39,086 nt of DNA, from contig CAJXUU010000010.1 in NCBI GenBank assembly GCA_913061325.1, positions 1-39,086 on the forward strand, written 5' to 3'. Below the pieces are notes generated by a model that was given only the letters and a program-made list of their open reading frames with translations, was not told the DNA's origin and made no database searches. Of the stretch, positions 1 through 7,688 are shown piece by piece (position 1 is the first letter of the stretch; the number at the start of each line of letters is the position of its first letter). Source of the stretch: an uncultured Saprospirales bacterium (lineage in GTDB: Bacteria; Bacteroidota; Bacteroidia; Chitinophagales; Saprospiraceae). The position numbers and the translations under genes were made by a program.

Positions 1-41
1 TATCCTCTTCGTCGGCAGCGTCAGATGTGTATAAGAGACAG
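1..41 (+). other. Nextera i5 index plus read-1 transposon adapter (artefact)
   Basis: Bases 9-41 match the Illumina Nextera read-1 transposase adapter base for base, ending in the 19-bp mosaic end (AGATGTGTATAAGAGACAG, 23-41). Bases 1-8 (TATCCTCT) equal the i5 index known as N503/S503. This is library-construction sequence, not genome. The adapter and index identities are from memory of the published oligos. Confidence 0.98.
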
Positions 42-380
42 CTCTTGTTCTATTTCTTCATCAAAGTCTAGTGCATCATCTGGTATGATGACTACTTTTT
101 CGTACCTCGTCCAGCTGAATGCGAACAAAGTCAGAGCCAAAGCCATAGCCAATCCGTACCCGAAGATAGAACTTGTCTTACGCATTACATCTGCTTCTGG
201 ATACTTGTTTCTTGATTTGAGATACGAACTTATATTGCTATCATCATACTTAGTACTTAAATCAGAATCTCCTTGTTTCTTGATGTAAGTTTTGTAAGCA
301 AAAATAATAGCAGCAGTAAGAAGTACCAAACCTAGCATAAAAAGAGCAACGGTCTGTCCCGTTAGTGATAAATCTCCCAT
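42..380 (-). CDS. TonB-like energy transducer, N-terminal part only (truncated by contig end)
   Basis: About 113 genuine residues remain. The part from about residue 57 (PEADVMRKTS, a membrane helix about 71-89, then FAFSWTRYEKVVIIPDD and an acidic stretch) resembles the start of Bacteroidota TonB proteins. TonB spans the inner membrane and passes proton-motive force to outer-membrane transporters. Residues 1-57 add a second predicted membrane helix (about 11-29), which is unusual for the family. The apparent last residues LSLIHI and stop codon come from the adapter, so the periplasmic Pro-rich region and the C-terminal TonB domain are missing from this contig. The gene starts 2 nt after the VanZ-like gene, so the two are probably cotranscribed. 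The TonB call rests only on the N-terminus. Confidence 0.62.
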
Positions 381-382
381 TG

Positions 383-739
383 TTAGTGTTTAATAATTTT
401 ATAAAAAGCTGTCAATCCTATGATTGAGCCGATAATATTAGCAATAATATCTAGAATCTCAAAATACCTTCCTGAATTCATTTGCCATTGTAAGAATTCC
501 ATAAGGAGTCCTAAGGTGATGGAACCATAGAAAGCTATCCGAGCACCCTTGACTTTGCCAACTTTAGCACTCAATAATTTAGACCACAAAAAAACTAAAA
601 TTCCGTAAGAAACCAAATGCGAAAGTTTATCAAAATTCGCAAAATTCGTCCAACTCGATTTCGGTATTGCCTCTTTAGGCACTAGCGACGCAACCAAAAT
701 GAATATAGTCCATATAAAAGCTGCAATTCTTGTCGTCAT
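383..739 (-). CDS. VanZ-like family membrane protein
   Basis: A 118-residue protein with about four hydrophobic segments. It carries the VanZ-like pattern: an early WxxxIxxxSLxP-type helix, the FDKLSHLVSYGIL motif (about residues 35-47), a LLMEFLQ motif (about 78-84), then GRYFEILDIIANIIGSIIG near the end. VanZ-like proteins are small integral membrane proteins. VanZ gives low-level teicoplanin resistance in enterococci, but the role of most homologues is unknown. The gene lies between gcvH and the TonB-like gene, an order I recall from many Bacteroidota. A resistance role should not be inferred from the name. Confidence 0.85.
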   Translation of the reverse strand: MTTRIAAFIWTIFILVASLVPKEAIPKSSWTNFANFDKLSHLVSYGILVFLWSKLLSAKVGKVKGARIAFYGSITLGLLMEFLQWQMNSGRYFEILDIIANIIGSIIGLTAFYKIIKH

Positions 740-904
740 AATTTCAAATAATCATTCAAAAACTAAAATCAGAGATAACCCTAATTCCGCTTTTATTTAA
801 GATGCACAAGAAGAAAATTGTGGTGTGTCAATTATAAAAATAATTAATTTAATTATAATTTGATCAAGCCCACAATATTCATGCACCTTAAAGAAGTGGA
901 AAGA

Positions 905-1297
905 TCAAGCAATCATTGCTTTATAATCCTCTGCACTTAATAACCCTTCAAGCTCAGACTCAACCGTAGGTCTTATCTTTACTATCCACCCATCGCCATA
1001 TGGATCAGAATTTAATAATCCAGGTTCGTCACCTTCAGATTCATCAATCTTTTCGTTGAATTCTAATACTTCTCCTGATACAGGCATGAAGAGATCCGAA
1101 GTTGTTTTTACTGCTTCTACTGTACCGAAAACTTCGTCTTTAGCGACTTCTTCCCCTACAGTATCTACCTCAACATATACCAATTCTCCTAATTCGCTCT
1201 GTGCGAAATCAGTAATCCCGATAGTTATTGAGCCATCTTCTTCCATTCGCACCCACTCGTGTTCATTTGTGTACTTTAAATTATCTGGTGTATTCAT
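905..1297 (-). CDS. gcvH: Glycine cleavage system H protein
   Basis: A 130-residue lipoyl-carrier protein, close to the usual family length. The lipoylation site is Lys64 in the motif GTVEAVKTTSDLFMPVSG, and the typical LLNSDPYGDGWIVKI segment follows. In the cytoplasm H protein shuttles the aminomethyl group from the P protein (decarboxylase) to the T protein and is reoxidised by the L protein. None of gcvP, gcvT or lpd is in this window, so the complex is encoded at scattered sites, as is common in Bacteroidota. It reads in the same direction as the VanZ-like and TonB-like genes, but 165 nt separate it from the former. I saw no glycine-riboswitch-like structure upstream. Confidence 0.96.
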   Translation of the reverse strand: MNTPDNLKYTNEHEWVRMEEDGSITIGITDFAQSELGELVYVEVDTVGEEVAKDEVFGTVEAVKTTSDLFMPVSGEVLEFNEKIDESEGDEPGLLNSDPYGDGWIVKIRPTVESELEGLLSAEDYKAMIA

Positions 1298-1382
1298 TTT
1301 GTATTTATTATTCTAAGTTGTTGGTTAGGTTTTATATTTCTCTTACATAATTTTACTTTCTGAGTAAAGTTCCACCCCCTAG

Positions 1383-1398
1383 CCCCCTTCGAAGGGGG
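1383..1398. repeat. Perfect 16-bp palindrome between gltA and gcvH
   Basis: CCCCCTTCGAAGGGGG is a perfect inverted repeat, preceded by more C-rich sequence (CCACCCCCTAG) in otherwise AT-rich DNA. It could form a compact GC-rich hairpin on either strand. A C-rich/G-rich palindrome of this kind is scattered through many Bacteroidota genomes. It has no strong U tract, so a terminator role is uncertain. Confidence 0.6.
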
Positions 1399-1452
1399 AT
1401 TATTTAGCATGACTCGAGCTCTGACTATTTCAAACGAACTTATGTCTAGTGT

Positions 1453-1604
1453 GGGAATTATTGCTGTGCAATAAACTCCGTGACTCAAGTAGATCAAACG
1501 CTATTGCTGGGAGTTATTGTTTTGCAATAAACTCCTTGACTCAAGCAGATCAAACGCTATTGCTGGGAGTTATTGTTTTGCAATAAACTCCTTGACCCAA
1601 TCAG
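1453..1604. repeat. 56-bp tandem repeat derived from the 3' end of citrate synthase
   Basis: Copies start at 1453, 1509 and 1565, exactly 56 bp apart. The third copy (1565-1604, partial) contains the real last codons and stop of the citrate synthase gene. The copy at 1509-1564 is nearly identical to it over its first 40 bases, and the copy at 1453-1508 differs from the middle copy at 5 of 56 positions. On the minus strand each copy can be read as VKEFIAKQ-stop (VTEFIAQQ-stop in the outermost). Each contains an imperfect hairpin built on GGAGTT-ATTG and CAAT-AAACTCC. Confidence 0.9.
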
Positions 1605-2877
1605 TCGTTACTGATTTTGGTCTTTCTAATGGGAATCCCATTGCTCTACTCCATACGAGTGCAGAAAGAACACCAAGTGCTCTTGATACACCAAACAGTA
1701 CTGTGTAGAAGCTATATTCTTTTAATCCATAATGAACCAGAAGTGCCCCTGAATGGGCATCAACATTTGGATTCGGATTTTTTACTTTTCCTAATGCGCC
1801 TAATATTCCAGGCACTACATCAAACATATTCCAAACTATATTAACGTAATCATCGTCCTTGATATATTCTTCAGCAAAAACTTTTTGTGCTGTAAATCTT
1901 GGATCTGGTTCTCTTAATACTGCGTGACCATAACCAGGAATTACTTTTCTAGCCGCTAATGTTTGATTTACATAATCTGCGATTTGTTCTTTTGTAGGTT
2001 TCGTAGTGCCTAACTGCTCGCACATCTCAAATATCCATTTGATTACTTCTTGATTTGCCAATCCGTGAAGTGGCCCTGCCAATGCATTCATTCCTGATGC
2101 AAGTGCATAATAAGAATCACTCAAAGTAGATCCAGTTAAGTGCACACTATGCGCAGAAGCATTACCGCCTTCATGGTCAGCATGAATAGTAAGATATAGT
2201 CTCATAAGAGACATGAAATCTTTGTTTTTCATCCCTAGCATGTGTGCGAAGTTCGCTGCCCAATCCAACGATGTATCTGGTTCGATGTGATTTCCACCAT
2301 GAAAAGTACGTCTATATATATATGCCGCTACTCTTGGAAGTTTTGCAATAAGATTCATCGCATCTTCATAGGTAGCATCCCAATAGTCAGTTTTACTCAT
2401 ACCTTCAGCATACCTCTTAGCGAATACGCTCTCGCTCTGCATAGATACAATCGCCATACTAAATTGTGTCATAGGATGGGTATCAGGAGATAGCGCATCA
2501 AGTGCTGCAAATGTATGCGCAGGTACTTCTGCCCTTTTTTCCCATTCGTCTGTAAGCCAATCTACTTGCTCCTTAGTCGGTAATTCACCAACAAGCATCA
2601 ACCAAAATAATCCTTCAGGAAGTGGTTCTTTATCTCCATCTGCTTTTGGTAGGAGTTCTCTTAATTGTGGAATATTATATCCACGAAACCTGATACCTTC
2701 ATTTGCATCTAATTGAGATGGATCCCAAACCATAGACTTCACACCTCTCATTCCTCCAAAAACTTGAGTAAGAGTAACTTCTCCTACTACTTTATCCCCA
2801 TGTTCTTTTAATAGTGCTTTTGATTCTGCATAAAGGGCAGTAGCCTTTTTTTTAAATTTCTCTTTTAATGGATCCAT
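1570..2877 (-). CDS. gltA: Citrate synthase, mitochondrial-like (eukaryotic-type) form
   Basis: A 435-residue enzyme that condenses acetyl-CoA with oxaloacetate to citrate, the entry step of the TCA cycle. The catalytic triad is visible: His271 (GPLHGLANQE), His318 (GYGHAVLR) and Asp373 (NVDAHSG). The substrate-binding segment HADHEGGN (233-240) is present, as is the C-terminal RALGVLSALVWSRAMGFPLERPKS block. These blocks and their numbering resemble animal mitochondrial citrate synthase more than the allosteric NADH-sensitive enzyme of enterobacteria. The start at 2877 gives a sensible N-terminus (MDPLKEKFKKKA). The stop codon lies in a tandemly duplicated 56-bp segment. A long AT-rich leader of about 260 bp separates it from the divergent ruvC, and I found no exact TAnnTTTG box for gltA. 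Confidence 0.95.
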   Translation of the reverse strand: MDPLKEKFKKKATALYAESKALLKEHGDKVVGEVTLTQVFGGMRGVKSMVWDPSQLDANEGIRFRGYNIPQLRELLPKADGDKEPLPEGLFWLMLVGELPTKEQVDWLTDEWEKRAEVPAHTFAALDALSPDTHPMTQFSMAIVSMQSESVFAKRYAEGMSKTDYWDATYEDAMNLIAKLPRVAAYIYRRTFHGGNHIEPDTSLDWAANFAHMLGMKNKDFMSLMRLYLTIHADHEGGNASAHSVHLTGSTLSDSYYALASGMNALAGPLHGLANQEVIKWIFEMCEQLGTTKPTKEQIADYVNQTLAARKVIPGYGHAVLREPDPRFTAQKVFAEEYIKDDDYVNIVWNMFDVVPGILGALGKVKNPNPNVDAHSGALLVHYGLKEYSFYTVLFGVSRALGVLSALVWSRAMGFPLERPKSVTTDWVKEFIAKQ

Positions 2878-3115
2878 TCGCTCGGGTATTGTGTATTTTC
2901 TTCTTTTAATTAATTATAATTTGTCTTGCCTATTTATAAAAGCTAAAAAGCAAAATAAAGTTCTGTGCATTGCTTTTAAATAGGGCACTAAATTACAACA
3001 AATGAATTGTATTACAACTAAATAATGCGGGGATATATAAAGTTGTTTCAAAATAATCTCAGAATGTCAGTAAATACAAGTATTCTGACTTAACAATAAC
3101 ATATGTAATTTTATA

Positions 3116-3123
3116 TATATTTG
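3116..3123 (+). promoter_or_regulatory. Candidate -7 box (TATATTTG) for ruvC
   Basis: TATATTTG matches the Bacteroidota housekeeping -7 consensus TAnnTTTG. It lies about 40 nt upstream of the ATG at 3164 and only 13 nt before the ATG at 3137, which favours the downstream start. No clear TTG element is seen at the expected -33 spacing. Confidence 0.35.
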
Positions 3124-3163
3124 TGTTTTTTATAATATGTTTTCAACTTTGGATCTATATTTT

Positions 3164-3736
3164 ATGGCTAAAACAAATAAGGAATACAAGATCTTGGGTG
3201 TCGATCCAGGTACAAATTTGCTAGGATATGCAATCTTACATGTAAGTGGCAAAAAGATTAGCTTGCAGACAATGGGCGTCCTTAAGCTTAAATCCTATGA
3301 AGATCATATGACCAAATTGAAAGAGATATTTCTCCAGCTTCAAGAAATAATAGAAACTTATCTTCCCTCTCAAATGGCTGTTGAGGCTCCTTTTTATGGC
3401 AAGAATGTACAATCAATGCTTAAACTAGGGCGTGCACAAGGAGTAGCCATGGCTGCAGGAATCACTATGGGACTAGAGATAACTGAATACGCGCCTAAAA
3501 AGATAAAACAATCTGTAACAGGAAATGGAAATGCCTCCAAAGAACAAGTAGCTGCAATGTTAGAGAGTATCCTAAACATAAAAATCACTGATGGGCCACT
3601 TGATGCTACCGATGCATTAGCTGCGGCGGTTACACATTTCAATCAAAATTCTGGGCCACTTGCTGGTAAAAAGAACTATAAGGACTGGGGCAGTTTTCTA
3701 AAAGAAAATCCTGGGAAGGTTTCTAAATTAAAATAA
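3164..3736 (+). CDS. ruvC: Crossover junction endodeoxyribonuclease RuvC
   Basis: A 190-residue Holliday-junction resolvase acting with RuvAB in recombinational repair. The RNase H-like fold and acidic catalytic residues are visible: Asp14 (GVDPGTNLLGY), Glu74 (VEAPFYGKN), Asp147 and Asp150 (LDATDALAAAVTHF). An upstream in-frame ATG at 3137 would add nine residues, but it would lie very close to the predicted transcription start. RuvC proteins normally begin a few residues before the I-L-G-(I/V)-D-P-G-T block, so 3164 is preferred. The C-terminal tail (NYKDWGSFLKENPGKV) is typical of Bacteroidota RuvC. It is divergent from gltA and convergent with the next gene, with a 7-nt gap. Confidence 0.93.
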   Translation: MAKTNKEYKILGVDPGTNLLGYAILHVSGKKISLQTMGVLKLKSYEDHMTKLKEIFLQLQEIIETYLPSQMAVEAPFYGKNVQSMLKLGRAQGVAMAAGITMGLEITEYAPKKIKQSVTGNGNASKEQVAAMLESILNIKITDGPLDATDALAAAVTHFNQNSGPLAGKKNYKDWGSFLKENPGKVSKLK

Positions 3737-3743
3737 ATGCATC

Positions 3744-4970
3744 TTAGAATCTTGTATTTACAACATTATTAGATGCTGATCCGAACCTATACCTCATTCC
3801 AAAAAACATATACATAGAGAAATTACTATCTCGAAGTTTGTTATTTAGGAGAACATCTTCTACTGAAAGATCGCCTTTTGGAATATTGATTCTATCTTTT
3901 GTGATGCCATAAAAGATTCCTGTGTAAAAGTTGAAGCCTTTAAATAAATTGACATCCACACTAGGGCTGATATCAATACTATATCTATCTGGTCTTGTAA
4001 TAAATTGACTTACACCAGCATCAAAATCAATATTCCCCCATGGTTTCACTATCCGATAGTCGATCGATAATCTATGTCTTGTCAACAATTCTGTAGATTT
4101 AAAATAAGAAGTAGTATCTATATAATCATTGTACCTAGCTCCAATTTCATACCTAAAAGTAAAGTTATGATCCGCCACTTCAGAATATGGAAATATATTA
4201 AACTCTATAGCCGGAGAAACAGTAATACTGTGATCGTAGTTTTCAAATATGCTTCTTGTATATCTTAAGATCCCACCAGCTGACCAGTGTTCATCTAGAC
4301 TCTTTACATAAAGCATATTTCCATAGAATGAATTCTGTAGATTAGAAATAGTTTCCTCTTCATCACCTTCGCCTATTATAAAATTACTTTCATTTCTATT
4401 GTAGTTTATTCTTGCAAAGAACTTATGATCTTCTATCGTTCTATTAGCACTTATATTAAATCTTAGATTTTGAGAATTAAATTGCGATTCTCTATTTATG
4501 TTACCATTAACACCCAAAGAAAAAACCCAATCATTCCATGGATCTACTGAAATCATATCTTCAGTAGATTCATTTTTTTGAGATACGGAATAATTTATAT
4601 CTCCTGCCTGTCCTTCATCTACCATATACTTGAGAAGAGCTAGTTTAAGGTGTTTCACTATTTCTATTCTCCTATCATCTTCTACTGCGTTTGCATCAGT
4701 GAAAAATTTCAATTCATAAGACTCCTCTTCTGATTTTTTATTCTCGATAGTCATGGTGTATTCTCTTCCACCGCTACCTGTTCTTTGGTTTATTAAAAGC
4801 ATGTATAATTCTGAAGATTGACGATCCAACATAAAATCCACAAAATCAATCTCAGATTTTATATAAGTCATATCACAATAAGTCCTACAATCAAGAAAAA
4901 GTTTTGGCCTTTCTTGGGCTGATAATAAAACAGTAACAAACAGGAAAATAATCGTATTGATATATTTCAT
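3744..4970 (-). CDS. Predicted outer-membrane beta-barrel protein, uncharacterised
   Basis: A 408-residue protein with a Sec signal peptide (about 1-18, ending SAQ). An N-terminal conserved block (about 20-70: LFLDCRTYCDMTYIKSEIDFVDF, DRQ, RTGSGGREYTM) has two nearby cysteines. From about residue 150 to the end it shows alternating polar and aromatic strands typical of an outer-membrane barrel, ending in Phe. The N-terminal block resembles a conserved but unnamed Bacteroidota family I recall from memory. I cannot assign a function or ligand. It lies 114 nt downstream of the metalloprotease gene on the same strand, so cotranscription is possible. Confidence 0.7.
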   Translation of the reverse strand: MKYINTIIFLFVTVLLSAQERPKLFLDCRTYCDMTYIKSEIDFVDFMLDRQSSELYMLLINQRTGSGGREYTMTIENKKSEEESYELKFFTDANAVEDDRRIEIVKHLKLALLKYMVDEGQAGDINYSVSQKNESTEDMISVDPWNDWVFSLGVNGNINRESQFNSQNLRFNISANRTIEDHKFFARINYNRNESNFIIGEGDEEETISNLQNSFYGNMLYVKSLDEHWSAGGILRYTRSIFENYDHSITVSPAIEFNIFPYSEVADHNFTFRYEIGARYNDYIDTTSYFKSTELLTRHRLSIDYRIVKPWGNIDFDAGVSQFITRPDRYSIDISPSVDVNLFKGFNFYTGIFYGITKDRINIPKGDLSVEDVLLNNKLRDSNFSMYMFFGMRYRFGSASNNVVNTRF

Positions 4971-5084
4971 GAGGATTAGTTTAGTAGTTATTCTAATTAG
5001 GATTTGATCCTTGGTGAAACTAAAAAGAATAAGCTATCCAAAAACTAAATTTGTGTTAACGAGTGTAAAAGTGTGCTTCAACAC

Positions 5085-7460
5085 CTATTTACCACATCCA
5101 ATTGGACTCCCTGGAGGCATATCAGCCAACCCAGGTAATGTTAACATCTCTGGATCATTCATTTGATCTATCATGACATTGAGATACATGTTATTAGCCT
5201 TTATATTAGCATTACTGCTTAATTTATCAAGATAACTAGATTGAATCTGCTTCAGAAGCATTAATGCCATTGCTGATACCTGCTTGTTGATTTTTTTATT
5301 TTTTGCCAACTTTAATAGGTGAATTATGAGCACTTTTCTTGGGATGAGGGATAGTTGTGTTTCATATCCTTGTTTTGCGCCAGCATTGGTAAACACTCTT
5401 GAAGCTATAGCTGATAGGTACTCTACTAACGAAATTTCTTCTTGCAAATTAATTCTTGCTAATCGATCTGGATGTAGCATGACTGTCAACACAAAGTTAG
5501 TGTACGCCTCTGCTCCATTCAACGGATCAAAAACCATATTCATATCAGAATCAAATGATTCTCGATTTCTCCCAAAACCTTTTGCAGAGGGTAAAATCTT
5601 ATTCAATGCAGATTGTGGAAAAGATAATTCTTGATACGACAATGTATTAAGAAGTTCCTGTGTAGCCTTATATTGTACAGCGGTAGATATCGGCGTATTT
5701 ATCGGTTCTTCGAACCCTTTGACAGCATAGTTATAATCTACACCACCTATTATCTTGGCAACTCCTTCAGCTTGGTATCTATGCATTAGGTAGGCTGGAA
5801 CTAATACTTTTTCTAATTCCGAATATGGAGTTCCATCTGAAATTGAATTTTCCCCAAATTTATCCAATGTGCTTTTCCTTAGAATCATCAATCGTTTTAA
5901 TTCCTCTATTGGATCATTACCATTGTCCCATAAGTGAGCTTTTGGATGTGCTCCTCCCATGGGTCTAGCATCAGAATCTGACATGTACAATAAACCTAGT
6001 TCTTTTGTTTCTTTTAGAATGCTGTGCAATCCATTTTCATTTTCTTTTCTATCATTGAATTCTGTGTACCCATAGGTAATTGTTCGTTTATCCCATATTC
6101 CAATCTTATCATCGTATGCATCTGATAGGTCTATCTGTCCGCCATTTTCCTTGATCAACGGATGTGGATAATCCATTACTGAAGCTCTATCGTTACAACT
6201 TGCAGCAAAATTATGTGCTAGACCTATTGTATGACCTACTTCATGGGCTGATAATTGACGTAATCTTGCCAGTGCCATTTCAGTCATTCTCGTATAATTA
6301 TTCGCATCGGCATAAGGAGAAAGAATTCCTTGTGCAATCATGAAATCCTGCCTTACTCTTAATGAACCTAGAGAAACATGCCCTTTAATTATTTCCCCTG
6401 TTCTTGGATCAACAACGGATGCTCCATATGACCAACCTCTCGTGCTTCGATGTACCCATTGAATCACATTGTATCTTACATCAAGTGGATGTGCATCAGC
6501 AGGTAATTCTTTGACTTGAAATGCATTAATAAAACCAGCCTCTATATAAGCTTGATTCCACCAAGATGCTCCTTCTATCAAAGCCGATTTAATAGGTTCT
6601 GGACAGCCAGCATCCACATAATAGACGATTGGTTCTACTGCTTCAGATGCTGCTGTTCCAGAATTTTTCTTTTCTAATCTGTGCCGAGTTATATACCGCT
6701 TTGCCATTGGCTCATGAATCGCTGTGGCATAGTCGTAATATAATATATTATTGAATCCAGAATAAGGATGAAATGCGCGTGGAGTGTAATTATCATCAGG
6801 CAGTGCAATAAAAGATTGGTGTTGCACTATTGTCACAGCATCACTGGACGGTGTTACTGTTCGTAAATATTTACCTGTAGCCTCTCCTCCAAAAGTCAAA
6901 ATCGATTCGAATTCTGTATTCTTTGGAAATGAGTGCAATCCTTCTTTTCGTACAACAGATCTCTTTTTATCCAACTTGTAGGTTCCTTCTTTTCTATCTT
7001 TTAACAATCGAGTAATCTTGTTTGCATCTTGAAGTAAGAAAGGTGTGAGATCAATAGTAATATAAGAACCTGTTTTTTTAACGATATCAAAACCAAATAA
7101 AACCGAACTGGCGAACGCCTCTCGAACAGCTGCTTTCTCTTTTTCATTATTGCTTTCAGCACGATATTTCATATTTGGTTGTTGGAGCAAAAGCTTGTTC
7201 CCTTGCTTCACGAATTTTACTATCCTAGTATTGTGAATTTTTCCTCTATCAAGTCCTAGATCATTCGATCCGACTCCCCCTGCAATAGCATTCATATACA
7301 AGAACTCTTTATCAAGTTCCGTAACGGTAAGGCTTACTGTTCCTTTTTCTTCATCGTATTTGTATTCAAAAAAAGGTGTCTTATCAGATTCGTTTTGTGC
7401 AAACAATAATGCCGGAACTAAGAACAACATCAATATCGAGTAGCTAGCTATAATTTTCAT
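5085..7460 (-). CDS. Zinc-dependent metalloprotease, DUF5117/DUF4953 type
   Basis: A 791-residue secreted or periplasmic protein with a signal peptide (about 1-21, ending LFAQ). The N-terminal part has the DUF5117-like sequence EFLYMNAIAGGVGSNDLGLDRG (about 52-73). The catalytic zinc site is HEVGHTIGLAHNF (His406, Glu407, His410, His416), followed by a Met-turn-like SVMDYP (428-433). The rest resembles the DUF4953 region. This metzincin-like family is frequent in Bacteroidota and is usually annotated only as a zinc-dependent metalloprotease with unknown substrate. I see no T9SS C-terminal domain; the protein ends GSPIGCGK. It reads toward the barrel gene downstream. Family assignment is from memory of conserved blocks. 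Confidence 0.88.
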   Translation of the reverse strand: MKIIASYSILMLFLVPALLFAQNESDKTPFFEYKYDEEKGTVSLTVTELDKEFLYMNAIAGGVGSNDLGLDRGKIHNTRIVKFVKQGNKLLLQQPNMKYRAESNNEKEKAAVREAFASSVLFGFDIVKKTGSYITIDLTPFLLQDANKITRLLKDRKEGTYKLDKKRSVVRKEGLHSFPKNTEFESILTFGGEATGKYLRTVTPSSDAVTIVQHQSFIALPDDNYTPRAFHPYSGFNNILYYDYATAIHEPMAKRYITRHRLEKKNSGTAASEAVEPIVYYVDAGCPEPIKSALIEGASWWNQAYIEAGFINAFQVKELPADAHPLDVRYNVIQWVHRSTRGWSYGASVVDPRTGEIIKGHVSLGSLRVRQDFMIAQGILSPYADANNYTRMTEMALARLRQLSAHEVGHTIGLAHNFAASCNDRASVMDYPHPLIKENGGQIDLSDAYDDKIGIWDKRTITYGYTEFNDRKENENGLHSILKETKELGLLYMSDSDARPMGGAHPKAHLWDNGNDPIEELKRLMILRKSTLDKFGENSISDGTPYSELEKVLVPAYLMHRYQAEGVAKIIGGVDYNYAVKGFEEPINTPISTAVQYKATQELLNTLSYQELSFPQSALNKILPSAKGFGRNRESFDSDMNMVFDPLNGAEAYTNFVLTVMLHPDRLARINLQEEISLVEYLSAIASRVFTNAGAKQGYETQLSLIPRKVLIIHLLKLAKNKKINKQVSAMALMLLKQIQSSYLDKLSSNANIKANNMYLNVMIDQMNDPEMLTLPGLADMPPGSPIGCGK

Positions 7461-7688
7461 GTAAATATATTTAAGTGGCCTAAGGTAATGATTTTGTATA
7501 TTGAGTCCACTACGAAAAGTATCAATTTCTTCAAAATGAATTATTTTGGATGAGATTTGTATTTTTTGAAATTCAGTGATGCCTGAGCATCAGTTAATTG
7601 AAATAAATGAAAATATCGCCAAAAGAAACATTTTTAGTGTTGAGGAGTTTTCGGAGTGGACTCTATATTGTAATCTCAACAATATAAT

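Noticed and set aside
25-288. Plus-strand frame beginning MCIRDSS
   Set aside because: Its start lies in the Nextera adapter and the rest is antisense to the TonB-like gene.
740-904. Possible long hairpin after gcvH (ATTGTGG and CCACAAT arms)
   Set aside because: The arms are short and far apart with an AT-only imperfect middle; not enough to call a terminator.
3137-3163. Upstream ATG for ruvC
   Set aside because: It lies only about 13 nt after a good -7 box and adds residues not typical of RuvC, so the ATG at 3164 is preferred.
7503-7663. Inverted 9-mers GAGTCCACT (7503-7511) and AGTGGACTC (7655-7663) flanking about 140 bp
   Set aside because: The arms are short, there is no flanking duplication and no transposase; probably chance.
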